This document shows, piece after piece, positions 54,448 to 62,779 of a stretch of 64,000 nt of DNA. The stretch is from assembly GCF_900099905.1 (NCBI RefSeq), contig NZ_FNEE01000001.1:297091-361090 (forward strand), read 5' to 3'. A model generated the notes under the pieces. It was given only the letters and a program-made list of their open reading frames with translations. It did no database searches and had not been told where the DNA came from. The DNA is from Mesorhizobium muleiense. Its GTDB lineage: Bacteria > Pseudomonadota > Alphaproteobacteria > Rhizobiales > Rhizobiaceae. Position 1 is the stretch's first letter, and each line of letters opens with the position of its first letter. The position numbers and the translations under genes were made by a program.

Positions 54448-55538
54448 TCCGCTGCCTCCACGGTGGGGCGCTCGAACTGACGCCTGAAGACAGCGTCGGC
54501 GACAGCGGCCCTTAACGCATAGGTATGCTCGGCGAGAACACGCCGAAGCGCAGATGCGCCGATCGCCCTTGCCCGCTGGGGGGTGAGGGTGCGCAAGATC
54601 TCAGTGACATCATTGCCATCGCGCGCCACCAGGATCTCTTCCCCGGGGGCCAGGAACAATTCGACGCCGAGCCAGGCATCGGTGATGAGGCATGCGCCGG
54701 CACCGGCAGCCTCGAAGACGCGCGTGGCAGGCGAAAAGCCGTTGGCGGCCATGCTGTCGCGGCTGATGTTCAGCACCGCCTTGGGGGTGACGTTGAACGC
54801 ATTGTGGTCCCGCGTCCCGACGTGGCCGAGCCATGCGACATTTGCCGGCAGCTGCTTGTCACCCCAACCAGATCCGCCGAGCAGGAAACGCTGATCGCCC
54901 GAACGGTTGGCCGGATCGAGGAAGAAGGCTTCGACGCGTGCTTCACGGTCCGGCAGGCGGTTGCCGAGAAAGGCGAGGTCGCAGGCGAAACGCTTGTCCT
55001 TCGCGACCGGATGGTGCGTTTCGGGATCGAGCGCGTTGTAGATCGGCACGCATTCGGCAGCCCCCAGCGCACGATAGGCCCAGACGACCGGATCGCCGCC
55101 GCCATAGGTGAGGACAAGGTCGATCTCCCGCAACGCGCGGTGCAGGGGGTGATCCGGCTCGTCGCGCAATTGGCCCAGAGTGGCCGGTGCGTCGACATCC
55201 CAGAACACTGTCAGCGCATCCGTCCGGGCGTGGTCGAGTACTGCGCGCAGCAGCGCCTCGTCTTCGAAGCCGACTCCGCTGGCCTTGACGACGATATCAG
55301 CTTCGCCTGCGCTTGCTGCCACCTGCATCAGCGCATGCGGGGTCGCCTCGTAGATGACGACGTTGCACCAGTCCGGTGCCTCGATATCGCGGTTCTTCTG
55401 CCGGTCGTAGACGTCCGGTTCATAGAACGTGATCTCGTAGCCAAGTTGAGAAAGAGCCTTCAGCAATCCACGGTAATAAGTCGCCGCGCCGTTCCAATAG
55501 GACGACAGCAGGCTCGATCCATAAAATGCAATCTTCAT
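54444..55538 (-). CDS. CgeB-like glycosyltransferase (paralogue 3)
   Basis: A 364-residue protein of the same group: FYGSSLLSSYWNGAATYYRG, WDVDAPATLGQLRDE, LNISRDSMAANGFSPATRVF and EAAGAGACLITDAWLGVELF. ATG 55538 overlaps the stop of the gene upstream; the longer open frame is inside that gene. It is more divergent from paralogues 1 and 2 than they are from each other. Confidence 0.87.
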   Translation of the reverse strand: MKIAFYGSSLLSSYWNGAATYYRGLLKALSQLGYEITFYEPDVYDRQKNRDIEAPDWCNVVIYEATPHALMQVAASAGEADIVVKASGVGFEDEALLRAVLDHARTDALTVFWDVDAPATLGQLRDEPDHPLHRALREIDLVLTYGGGDPVVWAYRALGAAECVPIYNALDPETHHPVAKDKRFACDLAFLGNRLPDREARVEAFFLDPANRSGDQRFLLGGSGWGDKQLPANVAWLGHVGTRDHNAFNVTPKAVLNISRDSMAANGFSPATRVFEAAGAGACLITDAWLGVELFLAPGEEILVARDGNDVTEILRTLTPQRARAIGASALRRVLAEHTYALRAAVADAVFRRQFERPTVEAAE

Positions 55539-56665
55539 GCGACTGTCTCCTCTTTGGCGATGCGATCGATGGCCTGGCGGTTGCCGCATTCGGCGAGCAC
55601 GTCGAACAGCTCGTCCGCCCGGTGGCGGCAAGTGTGTCGCCTCCCGATGGTTTCGAGGCCGGATCTCACCAGAGAGGCGGCCAGGTCAGCATCGTCCAGC
55701 ACGTCGCGAAGATGGCGGCACATCTCGGAACCGTCGCGCGCGAAAAGAAAGTCGATACCTGGCCTGAAGAGTTGTTCGACATCGGCCCAAGGCGCCGACA
55801 CGAGCGGGATGCCACAGGCGAGCGCCTCGAACATGCGGATCGTCGGGATGCCGGGCAGGTTCTCCCGATACGGGCGCCGCGGGATGTGGACGGTAACGCG
55901 GTGGGCCGCGAATGCCTTGGGCACGTCGGCATTGGCAATCCAGCCTTCGTATTCCAGGCCGGCGGCAGCAAGATCGGCGAGCGCTTCGCGTGGATAGCGC
56001 ACGCCATGAACAGTGCCACGCAGGCGAAGTTCTTCCACCGGATCGATCAGGAATTCCTTGATTTCGGCACTGCGCTCGTCATCGCCCCAGTTGCCGATCC
56101 AGATCAGATCGGCAGTCGGGTCGATCTCCGGGTGAGGCTTGAACAGGCGCTCATCCGCCGCCTCGTGCCAGGTGAAGGCACGTTTGCCCCAGCCGGCGCG
56201 AAGATAGCTTTCCCGCAACGCCTCGCCGAAGGCGAGCACGCCGTCATAATGCTCCAGCCGCAGGGCCGAGATCGCCTGCGTCGCCGACACGGCGCGATGG
56301 TGGGTGTCATGGAACAGAAGCGTGAAACCGCCTCCATTCGCCTTGGCCCCGCCGATGCGCTCGACAACCTCCGGGTCAGTCCATTCGTGGACGATCACCA
56401 CATCGGCGCCGGCAATCCAGCCTTCATGGTCGAAGGAGGCATCGTAGGTCACCGACATCAGCTCCGGAAAATCCTTTCTGAAGCGCTCGACCGCGTAGGG
56501 CCCTTTCTCTGCCAGCAGGTTCGAACGGCTCCAGCCGTCTGCTGGCTCCAGCGCGATCGCCTGGTGCCCGCGTGCAACAAGCTCCCGCATGATGCCGCGC
56601 AGGAAATGTGCGTTGCCGTGGTTCCAGTCGGAAACGACCGAATGGGTATAGAACAGGAACCGCAT
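55535..56665 (-). CDS. CgeB-like glycosyltransferase (paralogue 4)
   Basis: A 376-residue protein, the most divergent of the four: FYTHSVVSDWNHGNAHFLRG at the start, a central WIGNWGDDERSAEIKEFLID and HIPRRPYRENLPGIPTIRMF followed by EALACGIPLVSAPW. The last block is the donor-site signature of the CgeB C-terminal domain. ATG 56665 lies 2 nt after the stop of the GT4 gene. Acceptor and donor are unknown. Confidence 0.87.
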   Translation of the reverse strand: MRFLFYTHSVVSDWNHGNAHFLRGIMRELVARGHQAIALEPADGWSRSNLLAEKGPYAVERFRKDFPELMSVTYDASFDHEGWIAGADVVIVHEWTDPEVVERIGGAKANGGGFTLLFHDTHHRAVSATQAISALRLEHYDGVLAFGEALRESYLRAGWGKRAFTWHEAADERLFKPHPEIDPTADLIWIGNWGDDERSAEIKEFLIDPVEELRLRGTVHGVRYPREALADLAAAGLEYEGWIANADVPKAFAAHRVTVHIPRRPYRENLPGIPTIRMFEALACGIPLVSAPWADVEQLFRPGIDFLFARDGSEMCRHLRDVLDDADLAASLVRSGLETIGRRHTCRHRADELFDVLAECGNRQAIDRIAKEETVA

Positions 56666-56667
56666 TG

Positions 56668-57768
56668 TCAGCGTTCCGCAACGGCCAGGGCGGCCCGATC
56701 GTAGATGTCGTGCATGGCCGCCGCCTGCCTTGCTGGTGAAAACCTGCGGGCTCGGCGTGCGGCGGCTTCGCCGAGCCGGCGCCTGTGTTGGGCATCGTCA
56801 GAGAGACAATCGACGCACCTGGCGAGATCGCCTGGATCGTGGACGTCGTAGAACAAAGCCGCGCCATTCCACAATTCGCGATAGTTCGGGATGTCGGCAA
56901 GCACCAAAGGTGTCGCCGACGTCGCTGCCTCCAGTGCGGCAAGGCCAAATGGTTCATAAATGGAGGGCGATACGAAGATGCCGGCCCGCGCCATCAAGCG
57001 ACGCACCTCGTCGTGGCAGACCGAGCCCAGAGCAACGACATTGCTGAAACTGACGCGTTGGCCATCGCCGCCCTCGATCGGCCCGGCAGCGAAGACTGGC
57101 CATTTCGTCAGCGCTGCTGCCTGGTCCAGCGTAGCTGCGTTCTTTCCTTCGTCCCACCAGCGCGCGGCGGCGAGAACCACCGGTTCGCGTCGCTCTGGCT
57201 TTGGACCCGGCCGTGTGCCGTTGCTGACAACGCTCAGGCGGGCGATCGGCCCGTAGCAGGCCTCGAGCATGTCGGCATGGCTGCGGCTGGGTGCGACTAC
57301 CGCATTGGCCCAATCGAAGCCGCGTCTGTTGCGGTCCTTCTGCCAGGCCCATTCGCCGTCCGCAGCCCGCCCCCTGACGGCGTGGAGCCAGGTCACGACG
57401 CATGAGTGCGAGACCGCCACGACCGGGCAGGGCAGATCAAGTCCCACGGCCTGCGTCGGCGCGTTGAGATGGACGAGGTCGATCGCGTAATCGCCAACGA
57501 GCGCGCGCAGTTCCTGCGGCAACATTTCCAGATCGTCCTCATTGCGGGTCATCCAGTCCGGCGGTGTCTTGAGCCACGCCAGGCCGGCGAAAGCCTGTGC
57601 CTCCTTCGCCTGCTCCTCCGACGGTTCCGGGCCCAGCCCGGCGAGCACGATGCTGTCGCCGCCATGAGCCAACTCCCGCGCCAGATCAAGCGCGTAGCGC
57701 CAGACGCCGCCGACGGCATCGACGGTCATCAGGATTCGCCGCGGGCGGCGGATCAGTGACTGCAACAT
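56668..57768 (-). CDS. GT4-family glycosyltransferase
   Basis: A 366-residue GT-B enzyme: ILMTVDAVGGVWRYALDLAR (glycine loop), VVSNGTRPGPKPERREPVVL, and the C-terminal IFVSPSIYEPFGLAALEAAT with TPLVLADIPNYREL. The E-x7-E motif (EPFGLAALE) is intact. ATG 57768 has GGAGG seven nt upstream and overlaps the preceding gene by 16 nt; a longer frame upstream is rejected. It probably starts or extends the glycan with a nucleotide-sugar donor. Confidence 0.92.
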   Translation of the reverse strand: MLQSLIRRPRRILMTVDAVGGVWRYALDLARELAHGGDSIVLAGLGPEPSEEQAKEAQAFAGLAWLKTPPDWMTRNEDDLEMLPQELRALVGDYAIDLVHLNAPTQAVGLDLPCPVVAVSHSCVVTWLHAVRGRAADGEWAWQKDRNRRGFDWANAVVAPSRSHADMLEACYGPIARLSVVSNGTRPGPKPERREPVVLAAARWWDEGKNAATLDQAAALTKWPVFAAGPIEGGDGQRVSFSNVVALGSVCHDEVRRLMARAGIFVSPSIYEPFGLAALEAATSATPLVLADIPNYRELWNGAALFYDVHDPGDLARCVDCLSDDAQHRRRLGEAAARRARRFSPARQAAAMHDIYDRAALAVAER

Positions 57769-59045
57769 GTCGCCTCCAACTCGGCCAGCGCGCGGGGGCG
57801 CTTCTCCTGGATATCGCTGAACGTCCGGAACGAGGCCAGATAATGCTCGTGGGCGCGCTCCCAGGCGAGATCGTCGGGCTCGCCCCAAAGCTCGCGATAG
57901 CTGGGCGAACTGGGATAGGGATAGAGCGGCACCGGCTCGTTGGCCCACACGCCGCGGTCAATGAGGTGCTTGCGCCAGTGGTCGACCAGAGCCGGATCGT
58001 CCTCGACGACGCCGATCAGATTGGCTTGGACGAACGGAACGTGACGTCGTGCATCGACCAGCAAAGCGGCCAGTTCCTCGGTGCCCAGCCGGCAACGCTT
58101 TGCCAGCATGGCCCGGCCTTCCACCGTCAGGCTTTCAAGGCCGGCTTCGATGGAAACGCAGCCGGCCGCACCAAGCAATTCCAGGAGCTCCGGCTTCCAA
58201 AGATCGATGCGGGTCTGCACGCCGAATTTGACGTCGCGATCGACCAGTGCCTCCAGCAGCGCCTTCTGCGGCAGGAATATCTCGTCGATAAAATAGATGT
58301 AGCCGACGCCTTGCCAGATCAGCCGATCGATTTCAGCGATGATCGCATCGTGGCTCCTGCGGCGGTAGGCGTCGCGGAAATCCATCTTGGCGCAGAAGCT
58401 GCAATTGTAGGGGCAGCCGCGAGATGCCTCGACCTCCGCGCCGAAACCCAGCTGATTGTCATCGAATCGGTGGTGATGGTGCGAATGCGCGGCTATCCAA
58501 TCGGACGGCCAGCTGAGCGGCGGATGATCGACAAACGAACTGGTGTGGACGCCGCCATTGCCGACAAGTTTTCCCTCGTCGAGGTGGGCGGTGTGTGGCA
58601 CGGCGCTCCAATCGTGACGGCGGGCGAGTTCTGCGACGACCTCTTCGCATTCGCCGCGCACGACGACATCGACGCCCAGCTTGCGCAGCGTCGGCGCCGG
58701 CGTCGCCGAGCCGTGCGGCCCGACAGCCACTGTGCGGCCGCCCCGCCGGGCGAGGCGGTTGAGGAAGTCGGCTGGTACGCGCAGCTCGGGCGGCGCGCAG
58801 CGCCAAAACAAATAGGTCGGCGCCGTGCTGACGACGGTCATGGCCGGTGCGAAAGCGGCGACGCGATCGGCAAGTGCCGCGTTGTCGAGCTTCTGGATTT
58901 GCCCGTCCAGCATCAGCACCTGATGGCCGTCGGCCTCCAGCGAGGCTTTCGAGTAGCCCAATTCCAGCGGCAGATGTGGCTGGCGGCAGCCGAAATAGAT
59001 GCTGTCCTCGTAGGTCCAGAACGGATTGACCAGGGCGACTTTCAT
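57753..59045 (-). CDS. B12-binding radical SAM enzyme
   Basis: A 430-residue protein. Residues 1-150 are a cobalamin-binding Rossmann domain (MKVALVNPFWTYEDSIYFGC; VDVVVRGECEEVVAELARRH), and about 200-400 a radical SAM barrel with the cluster motif CPYNCSFC (Cys211, Cys215, Cys218) and YIYFIDEIFLPQKALLEAL. Such enzymes do difficult methylations or rearrangements on unactivated carbons. It sits in the middle of a glycan operon, so a C-methylation or ring rearrangement of a sugar is likely (inference). ATG 59045 overlaps the epimerase stop. Confidence 0.93.
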   Translation of the reverse strand: MKVALVNPFWTYEDSIYFGCRQPHLPLELGYSKASLEADGHQVLMLDGQIQKLDNAALADRVAAFAPAMTVVSTAPTYLFWRCAPPELRVPADFLNRLARRGGRTVAVGPHGSATPAPTLRKLGVDVVVRGECEEVVAELARRHDWSAVPHTAHLDEGKLVGNGGVHTSSFVDHPPLSWPSDWIAAHSHHHHRFDDNQLGFGAEVEASRGCPYNCSFCAKMDFRDAYRRRSHDAIIAEIDRLIWQGVGYIYFIDEIFLPQKALLEALVDRDVKFGVQTRIDLWKPELLELLGAAGCVSIEAGLESLTVEGRAMLAKRCRLGTEELAALLVDARRHVPFVQANLIGVVEDDPALVDHWRKHLIDRGVWANEPVPLYPYPSSPSYRELWGEPDDLAWERAHEHYLASFRTFSDIQEKRPRALAELEATCCSH

Positions 59046-60109
59046 GCCACGTACCTCGCTGGTTCAGGCTCGAGGCGATGACGCCGGAGCCAGTCGGCGA
59101 GATCGCGGACGCCGTCGCGCCAGGAGACATGCGCTTTCCAGTCGAGCGTTGCTTCTAACTTGCGGGTATCGGCGACAAAGAAAGGTTGGTCGCCGGTGCG
59201 TTCCCGGTCGTAGCGGATCGCGAGGTTCCGCGCGGTCAACTTGCCGATCTCCTCGATCAGCATGCGCAGGCTGACGGCGTTGCCCGGTCCGCCACCGAGA
59301 TTGAATGCCTGGCCCTTGATGTCGTCGATCCGGGCAAGTACCCCGCGATAGGCCGCAACGGCGTCGCTGACATGAAGGATATCGCGCACCTGCTTTCCGT
59401 TGCCGTAGATCGTGATCGGCCGGCCGGAAAGCGCGCTGAGCAGAAAATGGGCGACCCAGCCCTGGTCCTCCGTGCCGAACTGGCGCGGCCCGTAGATGCA
59501 GCTCATGCGCAGGACCGCGGTCGGCAGATTGTACGACTTGGCATAATCGAGCACATATTGGTCGGCCGCGCCTTTGGAGCAGCCATAGGGGGTGCAGAAA
59601 TCCAGGCCGCAGGCCTCGTCTATGCCGTTGGCGCGGATGCCGGCATCGCAGGGCACGCACCGATCGTCCTCTTCGCGCACGGTGACGTCGGGCAGGCCGC
59701 CATAGACCTTGTTGGTGCTGGCGAAGATCACGGGAATGCGTCTGCCGCTAAGGCGAGCCGCTTCCAGGACGTTGAAGGTTCCGCGCAGATTGATGTCGAA
59801 ATCTTCGCTTGGCTGGGCCAGGCTCGTGGTGACGGCTGTTTGCGCGGCGAGATGGAATATCGCCCTGGCATGCGCCAAAAGCGGCGCCAGCACGTCTTCG
59901 TCCCGGACATCAGCGGTTTCCACGGCAAGTTGATTGCCGTGCTTCTGCGCCAGCCAAGCCAGGTTCTGGTCGACGCCCGGGCGGCTGAGATTGTCGATGA
60001 CCAGCACCGGCACCCCATCCGACAACAGGCTGTCGGCGAGGTTCGAGCCGATGAAGCCGCTGCCGCCGAGGATGGCAACCGGCGCTTCACGAAAACCGTC
60101 CGGCCTCAT
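59042..60109 (-). CDS. CDP-paratose 2-epimerase-like NAD-dependent epimerase
   Basis: A 355-residue short-chain epimerase: VAILGGSGFIGSNLADSLLS, FASTNKVYGGLPDVTV, TPYGCSKGAADQYVLDYAKS and SCIYGPRQFGTEDQGWVAHF. The last two blocks are the signature of CDP-paratose 2-epimerase (RfbE/TyvE group), which makes CDP-tyvelose. In rhizobia the same fold is used for other NDP-sugars. ATG 60109 overlaps the previous stop. The sugar is not known. Confidence 0.85.
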   Translation of the reverse strand: MRPDGFREAPVAILGGSGFIGSNLADSLLSDGVPVLVIDNLSRPGVDQNLAWLAQKHGNQLAVETADVRDEDVLAPLLAHARAIFHLAAQTAVTTSLAQPSEDFDINLRGTFNVLEAARLSGRRIPVIFASTNKVYGGLPDVTVREEDDRCVPCDAGIRANGIDEACGLDFCTPYGCSKGAADQYVLDYAKSYNLPTAVLRMSCIYGPRQFGTEDQGWVAHFLLSALSGRPITIYGNGKQVRDILHVSDAVAAYRGVLARIDDIKGQAFNLGGGPGNAVSLRMLIEEIGKLTARNLAIRYDRERTGDQPFFVADTRKLEATLDWKAHVSWRDGVRDLADWLRRHRLEPEPARYVA

Positions 60110-61212
60110 GATACCAGTCCCCGCTCTTCGAGTTCCCGTTTCATGTCGGCGCCGCGGTCGATGGCGACCGTGTTGCGCACCCATGCGACGAACTCGTCGA
60201 GTGAATCCTCCAGCCGGTGCTGCGGCTCGAAACCGAGCAGTTCGCGCGCCTTCGAGATGTCGGCGAAGCAATTGCGGATATCGCCGGCGCGCGCCTTGCC
60301 GAGAATTTCAGGCCGATGGTCCGGCACACCCATGGCGTCGGCGAGCAGCCGGGCGACCTCGCTGATCGCATAGGCCCGTCCGCTGCCGATGTTGATGACG
60401 TGGCCGCGCGCCTGGCGTTGTTCCAGCGCCAGGCGGAACGCGCGGGCGACGTCGCGCACATGCACGAAATCGCGTTTCTGCTCGCCATCTTCGAAAATCA
60501 TCGGCCGCTGGCCGTTGGCGAGGCGTGAAGCGAAATTCGCCAGAACGCCGGTGTAAGGATTTGACAGCGCCTGTCCGGCGCCGAACACGTTGAACAGGCG
60601 CAGCGCCACCGCATCGACGCCATAGGCATCGCCGAAGATCAGCACGGCGCGCTCCTGGGCATATTTCGTCAGCGCATAGATCGAGGCGAGGTCGACCGGC
60701 TTTTCCTCGTCTGTCGGCAGCGGCGACAGGCTTTCATCCGCCGCCGACAGCGGATTCCATTGGCCGCTCTTGACGTCGCTGGCCTGCCGCCGTGCATTGT
60801 CGACGCGCCGGCCGCCTGGCGTGGCATAGAGACCCTCGCCGTAGACGCTCATCGACGAAGCGACGACGATCCTCTCGACCGGATGCTTGATCAGTGCCTC
60901 GAGCAGGGTGGCTGTGCCGAGGTCGTTGGCGCCGACATAGCGGGCGATCTCGTACATGGACTGGCCGACGCCGACCTCGGCGGCGAGATGGACGGTGGCG
61001 TCGATGCCCTGCAGCGCCTCGGCGACGGCGGCGCCATCGCGAACGTCGCCTTTGATCAGTTCGGCTCCTGCCGGCAGGCTGATCGCCTCGCTGCCGTGCA
61101 CCTGTTCCAGCAGCGCATCGAGAATGCAGACGGCATAACCATGTTCAACGAGTTCCTGGACGACGTTGCGGCCGATGAAACCGCACCCTCCTGTAACCAG
61201 TATGCGTTTCAC
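60106..61212 (-). CDS. UDP-glucose 4-epimerase-like NAD-dependent epimerase
   Basis: A 368-residue extended SDR: ILVTGGCGFIGRNVVQELVE, ASSMSVYGEGLYATPGGRR, catalytic YALTK and LFNVFGAGQALSNPYTGVLA. The C-terminal substrate domain is complete. The start is GTG 61212 with AAGGAG six nt upstream. It is the first gene of the eight-gene operon; a GGAAC-N16-AGTT promoter lies 35 nt before it. It probably interconverts the NDP-sugar that feeds the glycosyltransferases downstream. Confidence 0.9.
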   Translation of the reverse strand: MKRILVTGGCGFIGRNVVQELVEHGYAVCILDALLEQVHGSEAISLPAGAELIKGDVRDGAAVAEALQGIDATVHLAAEVGVGQSMYEIARYVGANDLGTATLLEALIKHPVERIVVASSMSVYGEGLYATPGGRRVDNARRQASDVKSGQWNPLSAADESLSPLPTDEEKPVDLASIYALTKYAQERAVLIFGDAYGVDAVALRLFNVFGAGQALSNPYTGVLANFASRLANGQRPMIFEDGEQKRDFVHVRDVARAFRLALEQRQARGHVINIGSGRAYAISEVARLLADAMGVPDHRPEILGKARAGDIRNCFADISKARELLGFEPQHRLEDSLDEFVAWVRNTVAIDRGADMKRELEERGLVS

Positions 61213-61246
61213 GACAACTCCTTACGCAGTTGGCCTTGGCGCCCCG

Positions 61247-61271
61247 AACTGTTTGGCAAAAGGTTTGTTCC
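61247..61271 (-). promoter_or_regulatory. EcfG-type promoter (GGAAC-N16-AGTT) of the glycan operon
   Basis: On the minus strand GGAAC (61271-61267) and AGTT (61250-61247), spacer 16 nt. The GTG of the first operon gene is at 61212. The same -10 variant is seen before the inositol operon. Confidence 0.5.
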
Positions 61272-61350
61272 CTCTGCTTCAACAAAGATGGTTTTGGCGA
61301 GGCTGCAACCTGAGGTGAACGCACAGCGAACGAGCCTTGGGCCATGCGCT

Positions 61351-61375
61351 GGAACATTGCAGCTTCTTTGGGGTT
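61351..61375 (+). promoter_or_regulatory. EcfG-type promoter (GGAAC-N16-GGTT)
   Basis: GGAAC at 61351-61355 and GGTT at 61372-61375, spacer 16 nt, 66 nt before ATG 61442. It points away from the glycan operon promoter. Confidence 0.5.
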
Positions 61376-61441
61376 AGGGCGCTCATTCGGTCCGTGGGCG
61401 CGAGGCTCACACGCTCAAGCTTGGATCAAAGGGAGATTTCA

Positions 61442-61711
61442 ATGTCTGAATCGAAAACAACCACCAATCATGACGAGATCCGTCAATGGGCCGAAGATCG
61501 TGGTGGCCGGCCTGCGGTTGTACGAACCAAGGGCGAGGGCGGCATCCTGCGGATCGATTTTGGCGAGCCCGAGGAGGAGCTCGAACCCATTGAATGGGAT
61601 GAGTTCTTCCGGATTTTCGACGACAACGATCTGAGATTCCTTTACCAGGACGAAACCGGCGGCGGCAAAAACAGCCGGTTCAACAAATTCATCGACCGCA
61701 AGAACGGCTGA
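61442..61711 (+). CDS. Small conserved-type hypothetical stress protein (89 aa)
   Basis: An 89-residue acidic protein with the pattern HDEIRQWAEDRGGRPAVVR, GILRIDFGEPEEELEPIEWD and FFRIFDDNDLRFLYQDE. Proteins of this pattern occur widely in soil bacteria and are often mislabelled as a 1,4-alpha-glucan branching protein; the function is unknown. ATG 61442 has AAAGGGAG eight nt upstream and a GGAAC-type promoter further up. Confidence 0.75.
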   Translation: MSESKTTTNHDEIRQWAEDRGGRPAVVRTKGEGGILRIDFGEPEEELEPIEWDEFFRIFDDNDLRFLYQDETGGGKNSRFNKFIDRKNG

Positions 61712-61828
61712 GGAGTTGCCGTGTCAGCGCTGTCGGGGGGAGTTCTAAGGCGCACCTCGCGTTCTGACAGAGAATGTCACTATAGAACGCTGTTTTTGCA
61801 TACTTTTCGGACTGTTGAAAAGCAAGCC

Positions 61829-62425
61829 TCAGTGCAACAGGCTCGTTCCGCCCGATCTGGCAATGTTTCGCATGATGCCGTTCAGCCAGTCTTCGGTCGA
61901 CACGCCGGCCCGCCTCCCGTCGATCTCGCCGATGGCGCGCTCCAGCGTTCGTTCGACCAGCCGATCGGAAGCACCGACGTCGCCCAGAAGCAGACGCGCC
62001 GCGAGCCTGAGCTTCGGCAGAAGTGAAAACACATTGTCCGACAAGTTCACGGCAGGGCGACCGGCAAGGGCGGATTTTTCCGGAGGGAACAAGGCGTCGA
62101 AGATGGCGTAGCTGTCCGACGATTTTCGAAGTTTGCTGGCGTGGCGGAGACGTTCGGGAATGACGATGTCCTCGTCACCGCTGAAAAAGACGAAGGGAAC
62201 GCCGCGGCGCATCAGTTCGTCGGCGATCGGAAACACCCGCCGACCGTTGAGATTGACGTCGAGGATCGCGGCCTCAGCCACCTCGGTATGCATGGAGGCG
62301 TGTTCGACCGTCGCCGCAGGGCCAAGGACGACCGCGCCCATATTGCCGAAATATCGTGCAAGATCGCCGGCCAATACCCAATCGTCTTCGACAATCAGGA
62401 TGCGCACTCCTCGGAGATCGCGCAC
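61829..62425 (-). CDS. Response regulator with receiver and sigma-2-like C-terminal domain
   Basis: A 198-residue protein. The receiver domain (about 1-120) has RILIVEDDW (acid pocket), AILDVNLNG (phospho-Asp), VFFSGDE (Ser) and a Lys in ASKLRKSSD. The C-terminal 70 residues (SLLPKLRLAARLLLGDVGAS; TEDWLNGIMRNIARSG) align with region 2 of the EcfG-like sigma in this window. PhyR has the opposite order, with a sigma-like domain before the receiver. The gene starts at GTG 62425, one nt after a NepR-like stop, and the pair shares an exact EcfG-type promoter. This looks like a reversed, shortened PhyR; the function is inferred. Confidence 0.8.
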   Translation of the reverse strand: MRDLRGVRILIVEDDWVLAGDLARYFGNMGAVVLGPAATVEHASMHTEVAEAAILDVNLNGRRVFPIADELMRRGVPFVFFSGDEDIVIPERLRHASKLRKSSDSYAIFDALFPPEKSALAGRPAVNLSDNVFSLLPKLRLAARLLLGDVGASDRLVERTLERAIGEIDGRRAGVSTEDWLNGIMRNIARSGGTSLLH

Positions 62426-62426
62426 C

Positions 62427-62624
62427 TCATCGCCCTTTCTTCGAGCGGGATTTGCAAGTGTCCGCACGGGCCTGTTCGGAATGTTCCTGCAAGGCTGCCT
62501 GCAATCGCTTCGCCAAAACAAGCATGCGCGGCGGAATGGATTCGTTTCCCGGCAAACTCAGCAGATCCTCGAAGCGCAACGACGCTCGTCTCGTCAGCTT
62601 CAGCTCAGGTGTGCGCTTTGACAT
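62427..62624 (-). CDS. NepR-like anti-sigma factor (65 aa)
   Basis: A 65-residue basic protein: ASLRFEDLLSLPGNESIPPR and MLVLAKRLQAALQEHSEQ. The IPPR-x-L-x-x-L pattern and the size are close to those of the NepR core and to the 60-residue protein at 41858. ATG 62624 has GGAAC upstream; an exact GGAAC-N16-CGTT promoter ends 27 nt before. It forms a two-gene operon with the receiver protein whose C-terminus looks like sigma region 2, the natural NepR-binding fold. Confidence 0.5.
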   Translation of the reverse strand: MSKRTPELKLTRRASLRFEDLLSLPGNESIPPRMLVLAKRLQAALQEHSEQARADTCKSRSKKGR

Positions 62625-62650
62625 TGGAGTTCCACAATAATCCCGACTTT

Positions 62651-62675
62651 AACGCCCTCTGCACGGACTTGTTCC
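62651..62675 (-). promoter_or_regulatory. EcfG-type promoter (GGAAC-N16-CGTT) of the NepR/receiver operon
   Basis: On the minus strand GGAAC (62675-62671) and CGTT (62654-62651), spacer 16 nt, an exact match. It places the NepR-like/receiver operon under the general stress sigma factor. Confidence 0.7.
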
Positions 62676-62779
62676 GGCCCTCGCGCACGTTATATGCTGG
62701 GCGTTGCGTTCAGCCCGGTCGTGGGCTTTGGGTCGATTTGGCGGCCTTGTCGTCTAGGCTGTTCAACCGAGGGCTTGCG

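Noticed and set aside
62629..62633. A second GGAAC on the minus strand just before the NepR-like start
   Set aside because: No -10 element lies 16-17 nt downstream; it sits in the ribosome-binding region. The element at 62651-62675 fits instead.
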